The translations under genes were made by a program, and so were the position numbers. A stretch of DNA of 23,649 bases, from IMG/VR virus record IMGVR_UViG_3300025824_000005, positions 1 to 23,649 of that record; one strand, written 5' to 3'. Shown piece by piece: positions 1 to 6,047 of the stretch. Every line of letters begins with the position of its first letter. The first letter of the stretch is position 1. The stretch is from a virus. The notes beneath the pieces were generated by a model. The model did no database searches. It was not told the origin of the DNA and worked only from the letters and a program-made list of their open reading frames with translations.

Positions 1-313
1 CTTCTAAATTCAAAGCCTCTATTATTCTTAAATCAAAAGCGCCTGACTTTATTGTCTCTGCAATATTATTTGCTAAATCTAAATATTGCACCTTTACATC
101 TCCACTGTCCACGGCTACCGCAATTCCGTATACCGGAGGCTCAATAACCATTGAAACATCATAATTCTTAGGCATGAGAAAGCTTAAAACCGCTGTTATA
201 ATTACAGAGGCAAAAACTAGAGATAGAATAAATTTCTTCCTTTTTACAACCACATTGATGCAATCCCTTAAATCAATTTCACCTTCGGCCAAATGCTCCT
301 GTTTGTTTTCCAT
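1..313 (-). CDS. Wzz/GumC-type polysaccharide chain-length protein, N-terminal part
   Basis: The reading frame is open from an ATG at 311-313 to the window edge (104 residues; the rest lies outside). A good Shine-Dalgarno (GGAGG) sits 6 bases before the ATG. Residues 12-26 contain an IDLRDCINVVVKRKK stretch, followed by one membrane segment (about 27-46) that ends in a proline, then a periplasmic-like domain. This is the layout of the Wzz family, inner-membrane proteins that set O-antigen or exopolysaccharide chain length. Base composition is clearly AT-richer than the phage genes, so this is probably host DNA flanking the prophage. A tyrosine-kinase fusion C-terminus cannot be judged from this fragment. 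Confidence 0.75.
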   Translation of the reverse strand, partial: MENKQEHLAEGEIDLRDCINVVVKRKKFILSLVFASVIITAVLSFLMPKNYDVSMVIEPPVYGIAVAVDSGDVKVQYLDLANNIAETIKSGAFDLRIIEALNLE

Positions 314-409
314 ACTTTTCCTCCATTTTTTTGTACGCTAAAACCCTGCAATTTTAGGCCCCGTATCTCCGTATCTTTCAAATCATTTTCTTTAAGTCCT
401 TGCTTCATC

Positions 410-493
410 TCAGTAGCAATTTACTACACGCGCACGATCAAGCGTCTGCTTGAGCTCTTCCCATTGTTTCTCGTCAAATTTAAGCCAGGGCAT
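410..493 (-). CDS. possible 27-aa leader peptide ahead of the wzz-like gene
   Basis: A short frame begins at an ATG with GAGGAGG immediately upstream (spacing of only 3 bases) and ends with TGA at 410-412. The product would be a charged helix-like peptide starting MPWLKFDEKQWEELKQ. It lies in the roughly 220-base leader between a putative promoter at 543-571 and the wzz-like gene. I do not recognise it. It could be a leader peptide, a gene remnant or chance. The rest of 314-609 shows no convincing gene. Confidence 0.25.
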   Translation of the reverse strand: MPWLKFDEKQWEELKQTLDRARVVNCY

Positions 494-542
494 AAGCCTC
501 CTCTTCTAAATTCATCCATTTATAGTTAATGAGTCGCCTGAA

Positions 543-571
543 ATTAAACCGAGTCTCAGTAAATGTCGCAA
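543..571 (-). promoter_or_regulatory. putative sigma-70 promoter for the wzz-like gene
   Basis: On the minus strand TTGCGA (566-571) and TTTAAT (543-548) are separated by 17 bases, matching the -35 and -10 consensus at 4/6 and 5/6 positions. Transcription would start near 536 and give a leader of about 220 bases before the wzz-like ATG. The assignment rests only on consensus matching in AT-rich DNA. Confidence 0.35.
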
Positions 572-609
572 AATAATTTAATATTTCCTTCGCAGATTTT
601 TCATACTAA

Positions 610-822
610 TTATTTACCCTTCGTTCTTCCCTGAAGTTTCCCTTTTGCAAACGGATATGATTTCGACCATTGGTCAATATCGTCTTTCCGAAATCGCCAT
701 TGGCCACCAGCGCGGAAAGCTGAAATTTTCTTTTCTCTAGCCAATCTGCGGATAGTATATGGATGTAGACGTAAATATTCCGCTATCTCTTCTACGTTAA
801 ATGCTTTAACAAGTTCTTTCAT
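610..822 (-). CDS. excisionase-family helix-turn-helix DNA-binding protein
   Basis: A 70-residue protein with a MerR/AlpA/excisionase-type winged HTH: residues about 9-54 hold VEEIAEYLRLHPYTIRRLAR, a wing with GGQWRFRKDDIDQW, and a basic tail. Proteins of this type act as excisionases (recombination directionality factors) or small transcription regulators. AGGGAGA sits about 8 bases before the ATG. The gene has its own promoter (854-881) and lies outside the phage late-operon terminator, in AT-rich DNA like the neighbouring host gene. It may therefore be the excision/control gene at the prophage edge, or simply a host regulator. No integrase is visible in the window. Confidence 0.8.
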   Translation of the reverse strand: MKELVKAFNVEEIAEYLRLHPYTIRRLAREKKISAFRAGGQWRFRKDDIDQWSKSYPFAKGKLQGRTKGK

Positions 823-853
823 TGAAAGTTCTCCCTGTTACATTTTGACTCAT

Positions 854-881
854 ATTTTACCATAACAAATTTATTTCTCAA
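854..881 (-). promoter_or_regulatory. putative sigma-70 promoter of the HTH gene
   Basis: The minus strand has TTGAGA (876-881) and TAAAAT (854-859), each matching consensus at 5/6 positions, with a 16-base spacer. Transcription would start around 847, about 25 bases before the HTH gene start. It lies directly downstream of the late-operon terminator, consistent with a separate transcript. Confidence 0.55.
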
Positions 882-900
882 TGAAAAACTTACTTTCAAA

Positions 901-941
901 AACAAAAAACCTCCGCCAGCCATAATGACCAGCGAAGGTTT
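901..941 (-). terminator. rho-independent terminator of the phage late operon
   Basis: Read on the minus strand, 13-base arms (929-941 and 907-919) pair fully if G-U pairs are allowed, around a 9-base loop, and the 3' arm is followed by a T tract (TTTTTTGTTTTT). On the plus strand the three wobble pairs become A-C mismatches, so the hairpin is better formed in minus-strand RNA. It lies about 20 bases after the last small phage gene and marks the probable end of the late transcript and of phage-like composition. Confidence 0.85.
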
Positions 942-961
942 CTTTTTTATACTTATATTAA

Positions 962-1273
962 TCAGCAGGCTTTAAGATAGACATTGACCAGCTCCGCAAC
1001 GAACTTCTGTTTGCCTCCGATATGCCAGTCGGTGTTTCGCTCCGGATCCAGCTTCGACTTGTAATCGTAGATCGTGAACACAAGGCCATTGATCCTGCCG
1101 ACCCACTCGGCCTTGATCTTGCCATCCGGCGAAGTGCCAAGCTGGGGCCCGCCAAAGACCCGAACGACATCCTCGTATCGCGTGCCTTCCGGCAAATACC
1201 CCTGACAGCCGGTGCCGTCATGCGACACACCGCCCATTGCAACCTTTAGATCAAGTTCAGCTTTGACTTTCAT
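962..1273 (-). CDS. conserved-type phage protein of unknown function (WHIGG protein)
   Basis: A 103-residue protein. The start chosen is the ATG at 1271-1273, which overlaps the end of the upstream gene and has GGAG about 11 bases upstream; a longer frame to 1354 would bury the upstream gene. The core reads FGGPQLGTSPDGKIKAEWVG, then GLVFTIYDYKS and TDWHIGG near residue 87. From memory, a similar EW...YDYK...WHIGG pattern occurs in small uncharacterised proteins of tailed phages. No catalytic motif is evident and I do not assign a role. It is the last gene of the late operon, directly before the terminator. Confidence 0.75.
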   Translation of the reverse strand: MKVKAELDLKVAMGGVSHDGTGCQGYLPEGTRYEDVVRVFGGPQLGTSPDGKIKAEWVGRINGLVFTIYDYKSKLDPERNTDWHIGGKQKFVAELVNVYLKAC

Positions 1274-1532
1274 TCTTAGCCTTCTCCTTTCCCCAACCGG
1301 ACTTCCATCTTGCCACCGCATCGGCCACGATCGCATCAACGACCTTCTGATCACCGATATTCTTCAACACGTCCGCCAGCTCCTGCTTATTGAGAACGCG
1401 AAAGTTTTTAACCCCGCGCTCCTTGGCCGCGATCATAAGCTCATTGCGCGAAGCTCCGGCATGCAAAATGATCCCTTCCTTTGGTGACGCTGAACCCTCC
1501 GCGCCTTTCTGTTTCTTGGCTTTCTTAACCAT
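1257..1532 (-). CDS. small basic phage protein with SAP/Rho-N-like helical motif
   Basis: A 91-residue, lysine-rich protein. The ATG at 1530-1532 follows a GGAGG; a GTG one codon earlier is possible but leaves a shorter spacing. Residues about 30-57 (RNELMIAAKERGVKNFRVLN, then KQELADVL) resemble the two-helix LEM/SAP/Rho-N-like motif often found in small phage proteins that bind nucleic acid. Both ends are basic and low in complexity. It overlaps the next gene by 17 bases. Nucleic-acid binding is inference from this motif. Confidence 0.7.
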   Translation of the reverse strand: MVKKAKKQKGAEGSASPKEGIILHAGASRNELMIAAKERGVKNFRVLNKQELADVLKNIGDQKVVDAIVADAVARWKSGWGKEKAKNESQS

Positions 1533-1544
1533 CACAAGTCCTCC

Positions 1545-1724
1545 TTAAGTTTGCAATACAGGGTTTTTGATCGTCTTGAGCGCCTGCTTCTTGGCATCCG
1601 AATACAGTCCGGTAATAAACACAACCTTGCCGTCATCACCCTTGAACGCCCAAGCGCCTTTCCCTGACGGCCGCTTGCCGTGCGCAAAGACATACTGATT
1701 GACTCCGCCGATTTCCTTTTTCAT
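1545..1724 (-). CDS. 59-aa phage protein of unknown function
   Basis: The frame begins at an ATG whose first bases overlap the stop of the upstream gene (ATGA) and has AGGAG 8 bases upstream. It encodes MKKEIGGVNQYVFAHGKRPS, then GAWAFKGDDGKVVFITGLYS and DAKKQALKTIKN. The aromatic start of the strand (WAF), the GLYSDAKKQA turn-helix and the small size look like a compact beta-beta-alpha protein. Similar W.F...G.Y..AK..A proteins are, from memory, common in metagenomic phages. Its function is unknown. Confidence 0.75.
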   Translation of the reverse strand: MKKEIGGVNQYVFAHGKRPSGKGAWAFKGDDGKVVFITGLYSDAKKQALKTIKNPVLQT

Positions 1725-1987
1725 AGCACCGACTCCTGCAATTTACCGGTCACGACATCCAACATCTGAAAGTGCGTAACGCACGCATCCTTCCATTGCT
1801 GTTCAATCGTGATCGACCACTTGCCCAAAGGCATGACTCGCTCGATCTCCCGCAGACGCAACTTGGTGGCCGGAAGATGATCGCGCATCCGGCCCGAAAC
1901 CGAAATGTTTTCGACGTACGTTTCTTCGCCGCCGTTTCTGACGCTGATATACCGCGTCTTTTTTGCCGTCATGTTTTCTTTAACCAT
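1721..1987 (-). CDS. 88-aa phage protein of unknown function
   Basis: I chose the ATG at 1985-1987 because AAGGAGGGGG lies just upstream; an earlier in-frame ATG (2020) lacks this signal. The product begins MVKENMTAKKTRYISVRNGG and is predicted to be mostly beta strand, with a charged middle (KLRLREIERVMPLG). There is no membrane segment and no recognised motif. It is coupled to the downstream 59-aa gene by an ATGA overlap. Confidence 0.7.
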   Translation of the reverse strand: MVKENMTAKKTRYISVRNGGEETYVENISVSGRMRDHLPATKLRLREIERVMPLGKWSITIEQQWKDACVTHFQMLDVVTGKLQESVL

Positions 1988-2048
1988 AGAAACCCCCTCC
2001 TTTCGAGGGTATATGGCCATAGGGTTTAATAGTTGGCAAGGCCTTTGT

Positions 2049-2381
2049 TCAGAAATCTACCCGCACCCCGGCCTTGGCACCGACGCCTTTGCGCTCGTCG
2101 GATTCCGCGAAACCATACCCCTCGACAAATGGATGAATTTCAAGTCCGGATTTTTTCTCTTCACGCTTCTGATCAATAGTGACCTGCGCGCCCGGCTGAG
2201 CGATAATATGCGTCTCCTGTCTCGTTGTCTGGGTCGGCATAAAGAATGCCTTATAGATCGTCAATCCGATGAGCCCGATCGCCGCAATGCCGATCGCGTA
2301 GCGCGCGGTCTTAACCCACGGCAACCATTGACCGAAACTACCCAGAAACTTAAAAAGATTAAACTTTTCCTGATCCGCCAT
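2049..2381 (-). CDS. small single-span membrane protein, phage accessory or lysis region
   Basis: A 110-residue protein with one hydrophobic segment (about 28-46, YAIGIAAIGLIGLTIYKAFF) after a short aromatic N-terminus, then a 65-residue polar tail with a beta pattern ending GVGAKAGVRVDF. It overlaps the preceding 39-aa membrane ORF by 23 bases and belongs to a run of three small membrane genes. That clustering and the late position suggest a holin, spanin or anchor role, but no lysozyme gene is recognisable nearby to support a lysis cassette. The function is therefore not assigned. Confidence 0.65.
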   Translation of the reverse strand: MADQEKFNLFKFLGSFGQWLPWVKTARYAIGIAAIGLIGLTIYKAFFMPTQTTRQETHIIAQPGAQVTIDQKREEKKSGLEIHPFVEGYGFAESDERKGVGAKAGVRVDF

Positions 2382-2478
2382 TCTTCACCATCCCTTTAAT
2401 TGAAAGATAAAAAAACATCCCCAGCCCGCCGACTGCCACGCCGAGCGCAAAAGCAATAAGCAACTTAATCGTAATCAT
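2359..2478 (-). CDS. 39-aa small membrane protein
   Basis: The ATG at 2476-2478 overlaps the upstream stop (ATGA), and the frame runs to TAA at 2359-2361. The peptide has one hydrophobic segment, MITIKLLIAFALGVAVGGLG, with small-residue spacing, followed by a short positive tail. Both ends overlap neighbouring genes, which implies translational coupling. Size and context fit a small phage membrane protein (possible holin-type). Chance is less likely because the frame fills an otherwise empty gap exactly. Confidence 0.6.
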   Translation of the reverse strand: MITIKLLIAFALGVAVGGLGMFFYLSIKGMVKNGGSGKV

Positions 2479-2747
2479 TTCAACACCTCCCTTTTTAAAT
2501 CTTTCCTCAAATCATCAATCGCCCTGATAATCCGATCATTCTCTTTTTCGATAAACCTGCTCTGAATATCAAACTCCGCCTTGGACACATACAGGCTTCT
2601 CGGCATATGAATTTCGTCATTCGCCAAATGATGAAACAACTTCTCATCAATGCGGTTGACCTGCGTAATGATCGTACCGAGCATGAAAATAACGATCGTC
2701 ACCAAGACCGGCGTAATAAATTTTGTCCAGTTCCCGTCATCTCGCAT
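2475..2747 (-). CDS. membrane-anchored coiled-coil phage protein
   Basis: A 90-residue protein. The start chosen is MRDDGNWTKF at 2745-2747, four bases after the stop of the upstream gene; an ATG at 2777 would overlap that gene and has no clear ribosome site. Residues about 11-31 form a transmembrane segment, followed by a conserved-looking HHLANDEIHMPRS stretch and a charged helix (about 53-90) likely to be coiled. A TM anchor with a helical tail is seen in phage haemolysin/holin-associated proteins and inner-membrane spanins. The specific role is uncertain. Confidence 0.65.
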   Translation of the reverse strand: MRDDGNWTKFITPVLVTIVIFMLGTIITQVNRIDEKLFHHLANDEIHMPRSLYVSKAEFDIQSRFIEKENDRIIRAIDDLRKDLKREVLK

Positions 2748-2751
2748 GAAC

Positions 2752-2931
2752 CTATCCGATCTTTTTAATATCATCATCGATTAAAGCGATCTGCTCATCG
2801 ATCTTGTCCCTGCGCCGCACAAACATTTCTTTTGCGCCGGTCAAACTCTTTTTCGTGTGCTCCCTTTTTTCGCCTGAGGGATACGTTACAACCTTCTTCC
2901 CATCTTTATATTCAACTGTAACCTTTGCCAT
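2752..2931 (-). CDS. 59-aa charged phage protein of unknown function
   Basis: The ATG at 2929-2931 has AGGAGG 8 bases upstream, which rules out the longer frame to 3006 that overlaps the DUF1566 gene. The product starts MAKVTVEYKDGKKVVTYPSG, a short beta hairpin, and continues as a highly charged helix to its end (MFVRRRDKIDEQIALIDDDI). It has no membrane segment or cysteine. It is probably a small structural or accessory protein; nothing more can be said. Confidence 0.65.
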   Translation of the reverse strand: MAKVTVEYKDGKKVVTYPSGEKREHTKKSLTGAKEMFVRRRDKIDEQIALIDDDIKKIG

Positions 2932-2948
2932 TTTTAATCCTCCTGTTT

Positions 2949-3500
2949 TTAAGATTGCCCGCCACGAACCGGACGCACATAACACATATCCCAAGGTCTG
3001 CCCCATGTCGTTTTATAACCGTCATAGGGATACATACACCACGCTCCGTCCGGCCAAGGCGCGCAGATTGTTGACGACCAGAACGGCGTCCATTGATCCG
3101 GTGGGTACGCAAAAAACATTGTGTCCCATGCCGGATCGTATCTCGAATGATCAACCATGGACATAAGCTCGTTTATATTCGGCATACGCCAGTCATCATG
3201 CCCGGCAAAAACAAAGTTCTCACAGGCATTAATAGCGTCATACCAATACATGGTCATCCCCAGCCCGACCGCCTGCGGATCCTTGATCCACATAAGACCG
3301 GTTACCGTATCGACCACAGTGCCGTCGCCGTTATCAATAAACCTCTGTCCGCCGCCAAGCGGATAGCCCATCTGATAATATCCATCATCACCCATCTGAT
3401 AAATCATCGTCTGTCCGGTCTTGGGCAGGCCGCCTTCCGTGGTTATTTCATTAACCCGGGTTATGATCCTGTTCTTTTTCTGATGCTTAATATGCTCCAT
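2949..3500 (-). CDS. DUF1566 (Lcl C-terminal-like, C-type-lectin-fold) adhesin-like protein
   Basis: A 183-residue protein with a strong SD (AGGAGG) before its ATG. After about 45 variable residues comes an essentially complete DUF1566 domain: RFIDNGDGTVVDTVTGLMW near 53-71, FAGHDDWRMPNINELMSMVD near 97-117, WTPFWSSTICA near 137-147 and YVRPVRGGQ at the C-terminus. DUF1566 is related to the C-type-lectin/FGE fold and is common in surface and tail-fibre proteins as a ligand-binding unit. Placement next to the virion-like gene and the radical SAM genes suggests a receptor-binding or fibre-tip role. The domain end rich in W, Y and D is where lectin-fold proteins vary, but no reverse transcriptase or template repeat is in the window. 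Confidence 0.85.
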   Translation of the reverse strand: MEHIKHQKKNRIITRVNEITTEGGLPKTGQTMIYQMGDDGYYQMGYPLGGGQRFIDNGDGTVVDTVTGLMWIKDPQAVGLGMTMYWYDAINACENFVFAGHDDWRMPNINELMSMVDHSRYDPAWDTMFFAYPPDQWTPFWSSTICAPWPDGAWCMYPYDGYKTTWGRPWDMCYVRPVRGGQS

Positions 3501-3515
3501 TTGAATTCCTCCTTT

Positions 3516-3806
3516 TTAGCTTTCGTAGGTCACAACGAGCTTGCCCGCGTCATCACCAGCCTTTATCACCCTGAAATCCTTTATGTGATAAATAGACGGA
3601 AGCTCGATTATATCGCCTTCCTCAAGCAACACGCCCGATGACACGCTCGGGTTCTGCCCATTAACGAAATACCGCATCGCCCCGCCTTCTGAACAAACCA
3701 TAGCGAATGACGCAGACTGACCGCCTGCCGGATTGTAAACAGCCTGGCTCAACGCCTTAGCGACATTCTCAACAACTATCTCCTCGTGACTCATCACTTT
3801 TCCCAT
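3516..3806 (-). CDS. small phage virion-like beta protein (head fibre or decoration type)
   Basis: A 96-residue protein with AGGAGG before the ATG. The pattern AKALSQAV, SFAMVCSEGGAMRYFVNGQN, then PSVSSGVLLEEGDIIELPS and IKDFRVIKAGDDAGKLVVTY looks like small beta-sandwich proteins often encoded near phage structural genes. Those typically carry an IRyr.DG..PT...G.ll..Gd.i.L motif. Family assignment is from memory and not verified. It lies directly after the third radical SAM gene, 13 bases downstream, so it is also a possible substrate of those enzymes, although it has only one cysteine. Confidence 0.65.
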   Translation of the reverse strand: MGKVMSHEEIVVENVAKALSQAVYNPAGGQSASFAMVCSEGGAMRYFVNGQNPSVSSGVLLEEGDIIELPSIYHIKDFRVIKAGDDAGKLVVTYES

Positions 3807-3819
3807 TGCCGTACCTCCT

Positions 3820-4977
3820 TTATTTAGTTTTGAACGCCTCTAATATTTCCTCATTCTGCTTGGCAACATCCACCAAAACCTGCCCGACTTTGTAAAGCAT
3901 CCGCTCCCTGCGGTCGCCTAACTCCACCGTCAAATACCTCGCCGCCTCGTCGTGCTCGAGCCTACACAACTTGCAGTATTTCTCGATTGGCTGGGCAAGA
4001 TCGCTATTGACCTTGTGATGCGTGATCACGCAACTATGGCAAGACGAAGCCGCCGGGCAATTCTTCCAGCAACCGGTGTATTCTTTATTGATGCTCAAAA
4101 ATACACCCCGGATAAACGGCCTCTCCTCAAAGATGTTGCCCAGCTTGAACACCCGGGCACTGGCCGCGCGGTGACATGGATACACATCGCCGTCCGACAA
4201 TATCGCCAGATAGGATTTCCCTGCTTCACAGAAATTCGACTCCGGCGGCACCTCGTCGTTAACAATCTTGAGCGGTTTATCGATGAACGCGATCTGAAGC
4301 GGGATCCCCTGCCGCTGACAATACCTGCGGTAGTGATACAGCTGATTGAGCTGATAGGCATATTTTTGAACCGCCTCATCCGTCCAGTCCGCTTCCATGA
4401 CCGCATGGTGCATGATCTTCTGCGCCCCCACATCCTGATGCAGAAACTGCACATTGATCGACAACCGGCCGACCGTCTTGGGCGTATACGTCATCCGCAC
4501 GCCTAAGTCCGGAAACACCGCGAGCATCTTCTTTGTGTTCTCAATGACCTTTGCCCAGTTGCCTTTTCGATGCTCCATGGTCGTGATCTCATCGCCGTCA
4601 CAACTGACCTGAATTGAAAACTGAAGCTCTTTGAATTGCTGAAAGACCTCCTCATCAAAGAACGTGCCATTCGTAGACACGCTGAAGACCGCCATGTGCC
4701 TGCCATCGATATCCGGCCAGAGTTCCCGGGCATACCGCGCCAAGTCCAAAACCGTCTGCGGAAATAACAGCGGCTCGCCGCCAAAGAATGTAATTTGAAG
4801 CCCATCCGGACTGATTACCTTCATTCGATCTAAAATCTTTTTGCCCTGATCCACTAAAAGCACGCCGTCACTTTTCGGATGAAAGCAATACTCACAATCC
4901 ATGTTGCACCGCTCTGTCACAAACAGATCGATGCTCCGGATTTCATTCTTATTCTTGCCACCCACTAAATCCCGCAT
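3820..4977 (-). CDS. radical SAM/SPASM protein, third of tandem cassette
   Basis: The ATG at 4975-4977 was chosen because AGGGG lies 7 bases upstream; it overlaps the preceding gene by 13 bases. The product is 385 residues. The radical SAM cluster motif is C24-NMD-C28-EY-C31, followed by GGEP at 66-69 and STNGTF near 101. The C-terminal SPASM region has C250, C268, C303, C307, C313, C316, C335 and C338, able to hold auxiliary iron-sulfur clusters. SPASM enzymes modify peptides or proteins (for example sulfatase maturases and RiPP-modifying enzymes) using SAM and an electron donor. The substrate is unknown. It differs from the other two copies in the linker and tail, so it is not a recent duplicate. 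Confidence 0.92.
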   Translation of the reverse strand: MRDLVGGKNKNEIRSIDLFVTERCNMDCEYCFHPKSDGVLLVDQGKKILDRMKVISPDGLQITFFGGEPLLFPQTVLDLARYARELWPDIDGRHMAVFSVSTNGTFFDEEVFQQFKELQFSIQVSCDGDEITTMEHRKGNWAKVIENTKKMLAVFPDLGVRMTYTPKTVGRLSINVQFLHQDVGAQKIMHHAVMEADWTDEAVQKYAYQLNQLYHYRRYCQRQGIPLQIAFIDKPLKIVNDEVPPESNFCEAGKSYLAILSDGDVYPCHRAASARVFKLGNIFEERPFIRGVFLSINKEYTGCWKNCPAASSCHSCVITHHKVNSDLAQPIEKYCKLCRLEHDEAARYLTVELGDRRERMLYKVGQVLVDVAKQNEEILEAFKTK

Positions 4978-6047
4978 AAACGTACCCCTTTCTCGATCTC
5001 GATATACCGCTTGGTTATTTTGAAAAGCACCCGGCACATCTTGCAAAACGACGGCTCAGGCTTAAACATATCTCCCATCCATTCAAGGTTCAGCCCAAGA
5101 CACTTGTTGCGCGGACATAAACCGTAAAGCTCGCACCCTTGGCAATGCTGACCCAAATACTTCTCCCGATCCGCATCGATCGCCCAAGCCAAGTCCAGCC
5201 GCGAATAATCAATGCCTGAATCGATATCTCCTAGCTTGTTATGCTGACAAATGTACATGTTGTCGCACTGCCAAATGCCGCCAGCGGTATCGATAAACAA
5301 CCTCTCCAGTCCTGACCGGCAATAATGAAACGGCCGCACCTGCGACTTAAGCCCAAATTCCATGAAATATAGATTGCTGTGTAATGCCGGGTTCATTGAC
5401 CGATACAAAGCCTCATCGTGGCGGTATTTCTCAAGCAGACGAAAATACTCATCCGCGAACCTCTCCAAATCTTCCTCTTTATGCTCAACCCGGGTTGCCA
5501 AGTCGATCGTGATATTGCGTGTCACGTTCTCAACCAAATAATCAAAGTCCTCAATAAACCGGTCATATTGCGTGACCATGAAGTTCACCGTATTGGCAGG
5601 GTTATCCTTAACCAGCCGAAATGCCCACGGCTCTGCCGCGACCTTCTGACGCAACCCGCCGTATTTCTCATAGCCATTGCCAAGCGACCACGTGATCCCC
5701 ATATTCCTGTGCGCCATGAACCAGCTGAACATCTCCTCTGTCACGGGCTTGCCGCTTGTGTTCGTATGAAACAAAAACTGGGGATACCTCTCCACAACTG
5801 CCTTGATGACCTTCATATTCAAGAGCGGTTCGCCTCCCCAAAAGAAGATCGAAAATTTAGCATCCAGTTCTAGCTTGGAAAAGGCAAAATCGAAAATACG
5901 AAACGCCATCTCCCCGCTCATGAAGGCAGGGCCCAACGCTTCCCGCTTGTTCCGCTCAAACAGCCCTCTCCGGTAACAGAAACTGCACCCTGCGTTGCAC
6001 GCATGCGTGAGATACAGATAAATAGATTTGTAAACCGGCGTTTTCAT
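4965..6047 (-). CDS. radical SAM/SPASM protein, second of tandem cassette
   Basis: A 360-residue protein whose ATG overlaps the stop of the first radical SAM gene (ATGA). The cluster motif is C17-NAG-C21-SF-C24, with GGEP at 71-74. The SPASM-like C-terminus carries C243, C261, C267, C302, C305, C311, C316, C335 and C338, including CQGCELYGLCPRNKC. Around GGEP and the following YPQFLFHTNTSG it resembles the first gene more than the third. It lacks an N-terminal extension. Tight overlap on both sides suggests the three enzymes are made together and may act in one pathway or complex. The reaction and substrate cannot be deduced. Confidence 0.92.
   Translation of the reverse strand: MKTPVYKSIYLYLTHACNAGCSFCYRRGLFERNKREALGPAFMSGEMAFRIFDFAFSKLELDAKFSIFFWGGEPLLNMKVIKAVVERYPQFLFHTNTSGKPVTEEMFSWFMAHRNMGITWSLGNGYEKYGGLRQKVAAEPWAFRLVKDNPANTVNFMVTQYDRFIEDFDYLVENVTRNITIDLATRVEHKEEDLERFADEYFRLLEKYRHDEALYRSMNPALHSNLYFMEFGLKSQVRPFHYCRSGLERLFIDTAGGIWQCDNMYICQHNKLGDIDSGIDYSRLDLAWAIDADREKYLGQHCQGCELYGLCPRNKCLGLNLEWMGDMFKPEPSFCKMCRVLFKITKRYIEIEKGVRLCGI

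Noticed and set aside
268-408. A 46-codon minus-strand frame (MKQGLKENDLKDTEIRGLKL...) with faint similarity to the arm-binding end of tyrosine integrases
   Set aside because: It has no ribosome site, runs into the wzz-like gene in another frame and stops there. The resemblance is too weak to call an integrase remnant.
2949-3500. Diversity-generating retroelement with the DUF1566 gene as target
   Set aside because: I found no reverse transcriptase frame and no second near-copy of the C-terminal sequence in the window. Only the fold relationship suggests it.
3952-5873. Long plus-strand frames across the radical SAM genes
   Set aside because: They are antisense shadows of strongly supported genes, have no ribosome sites and have biased composition typical of reverse frames.
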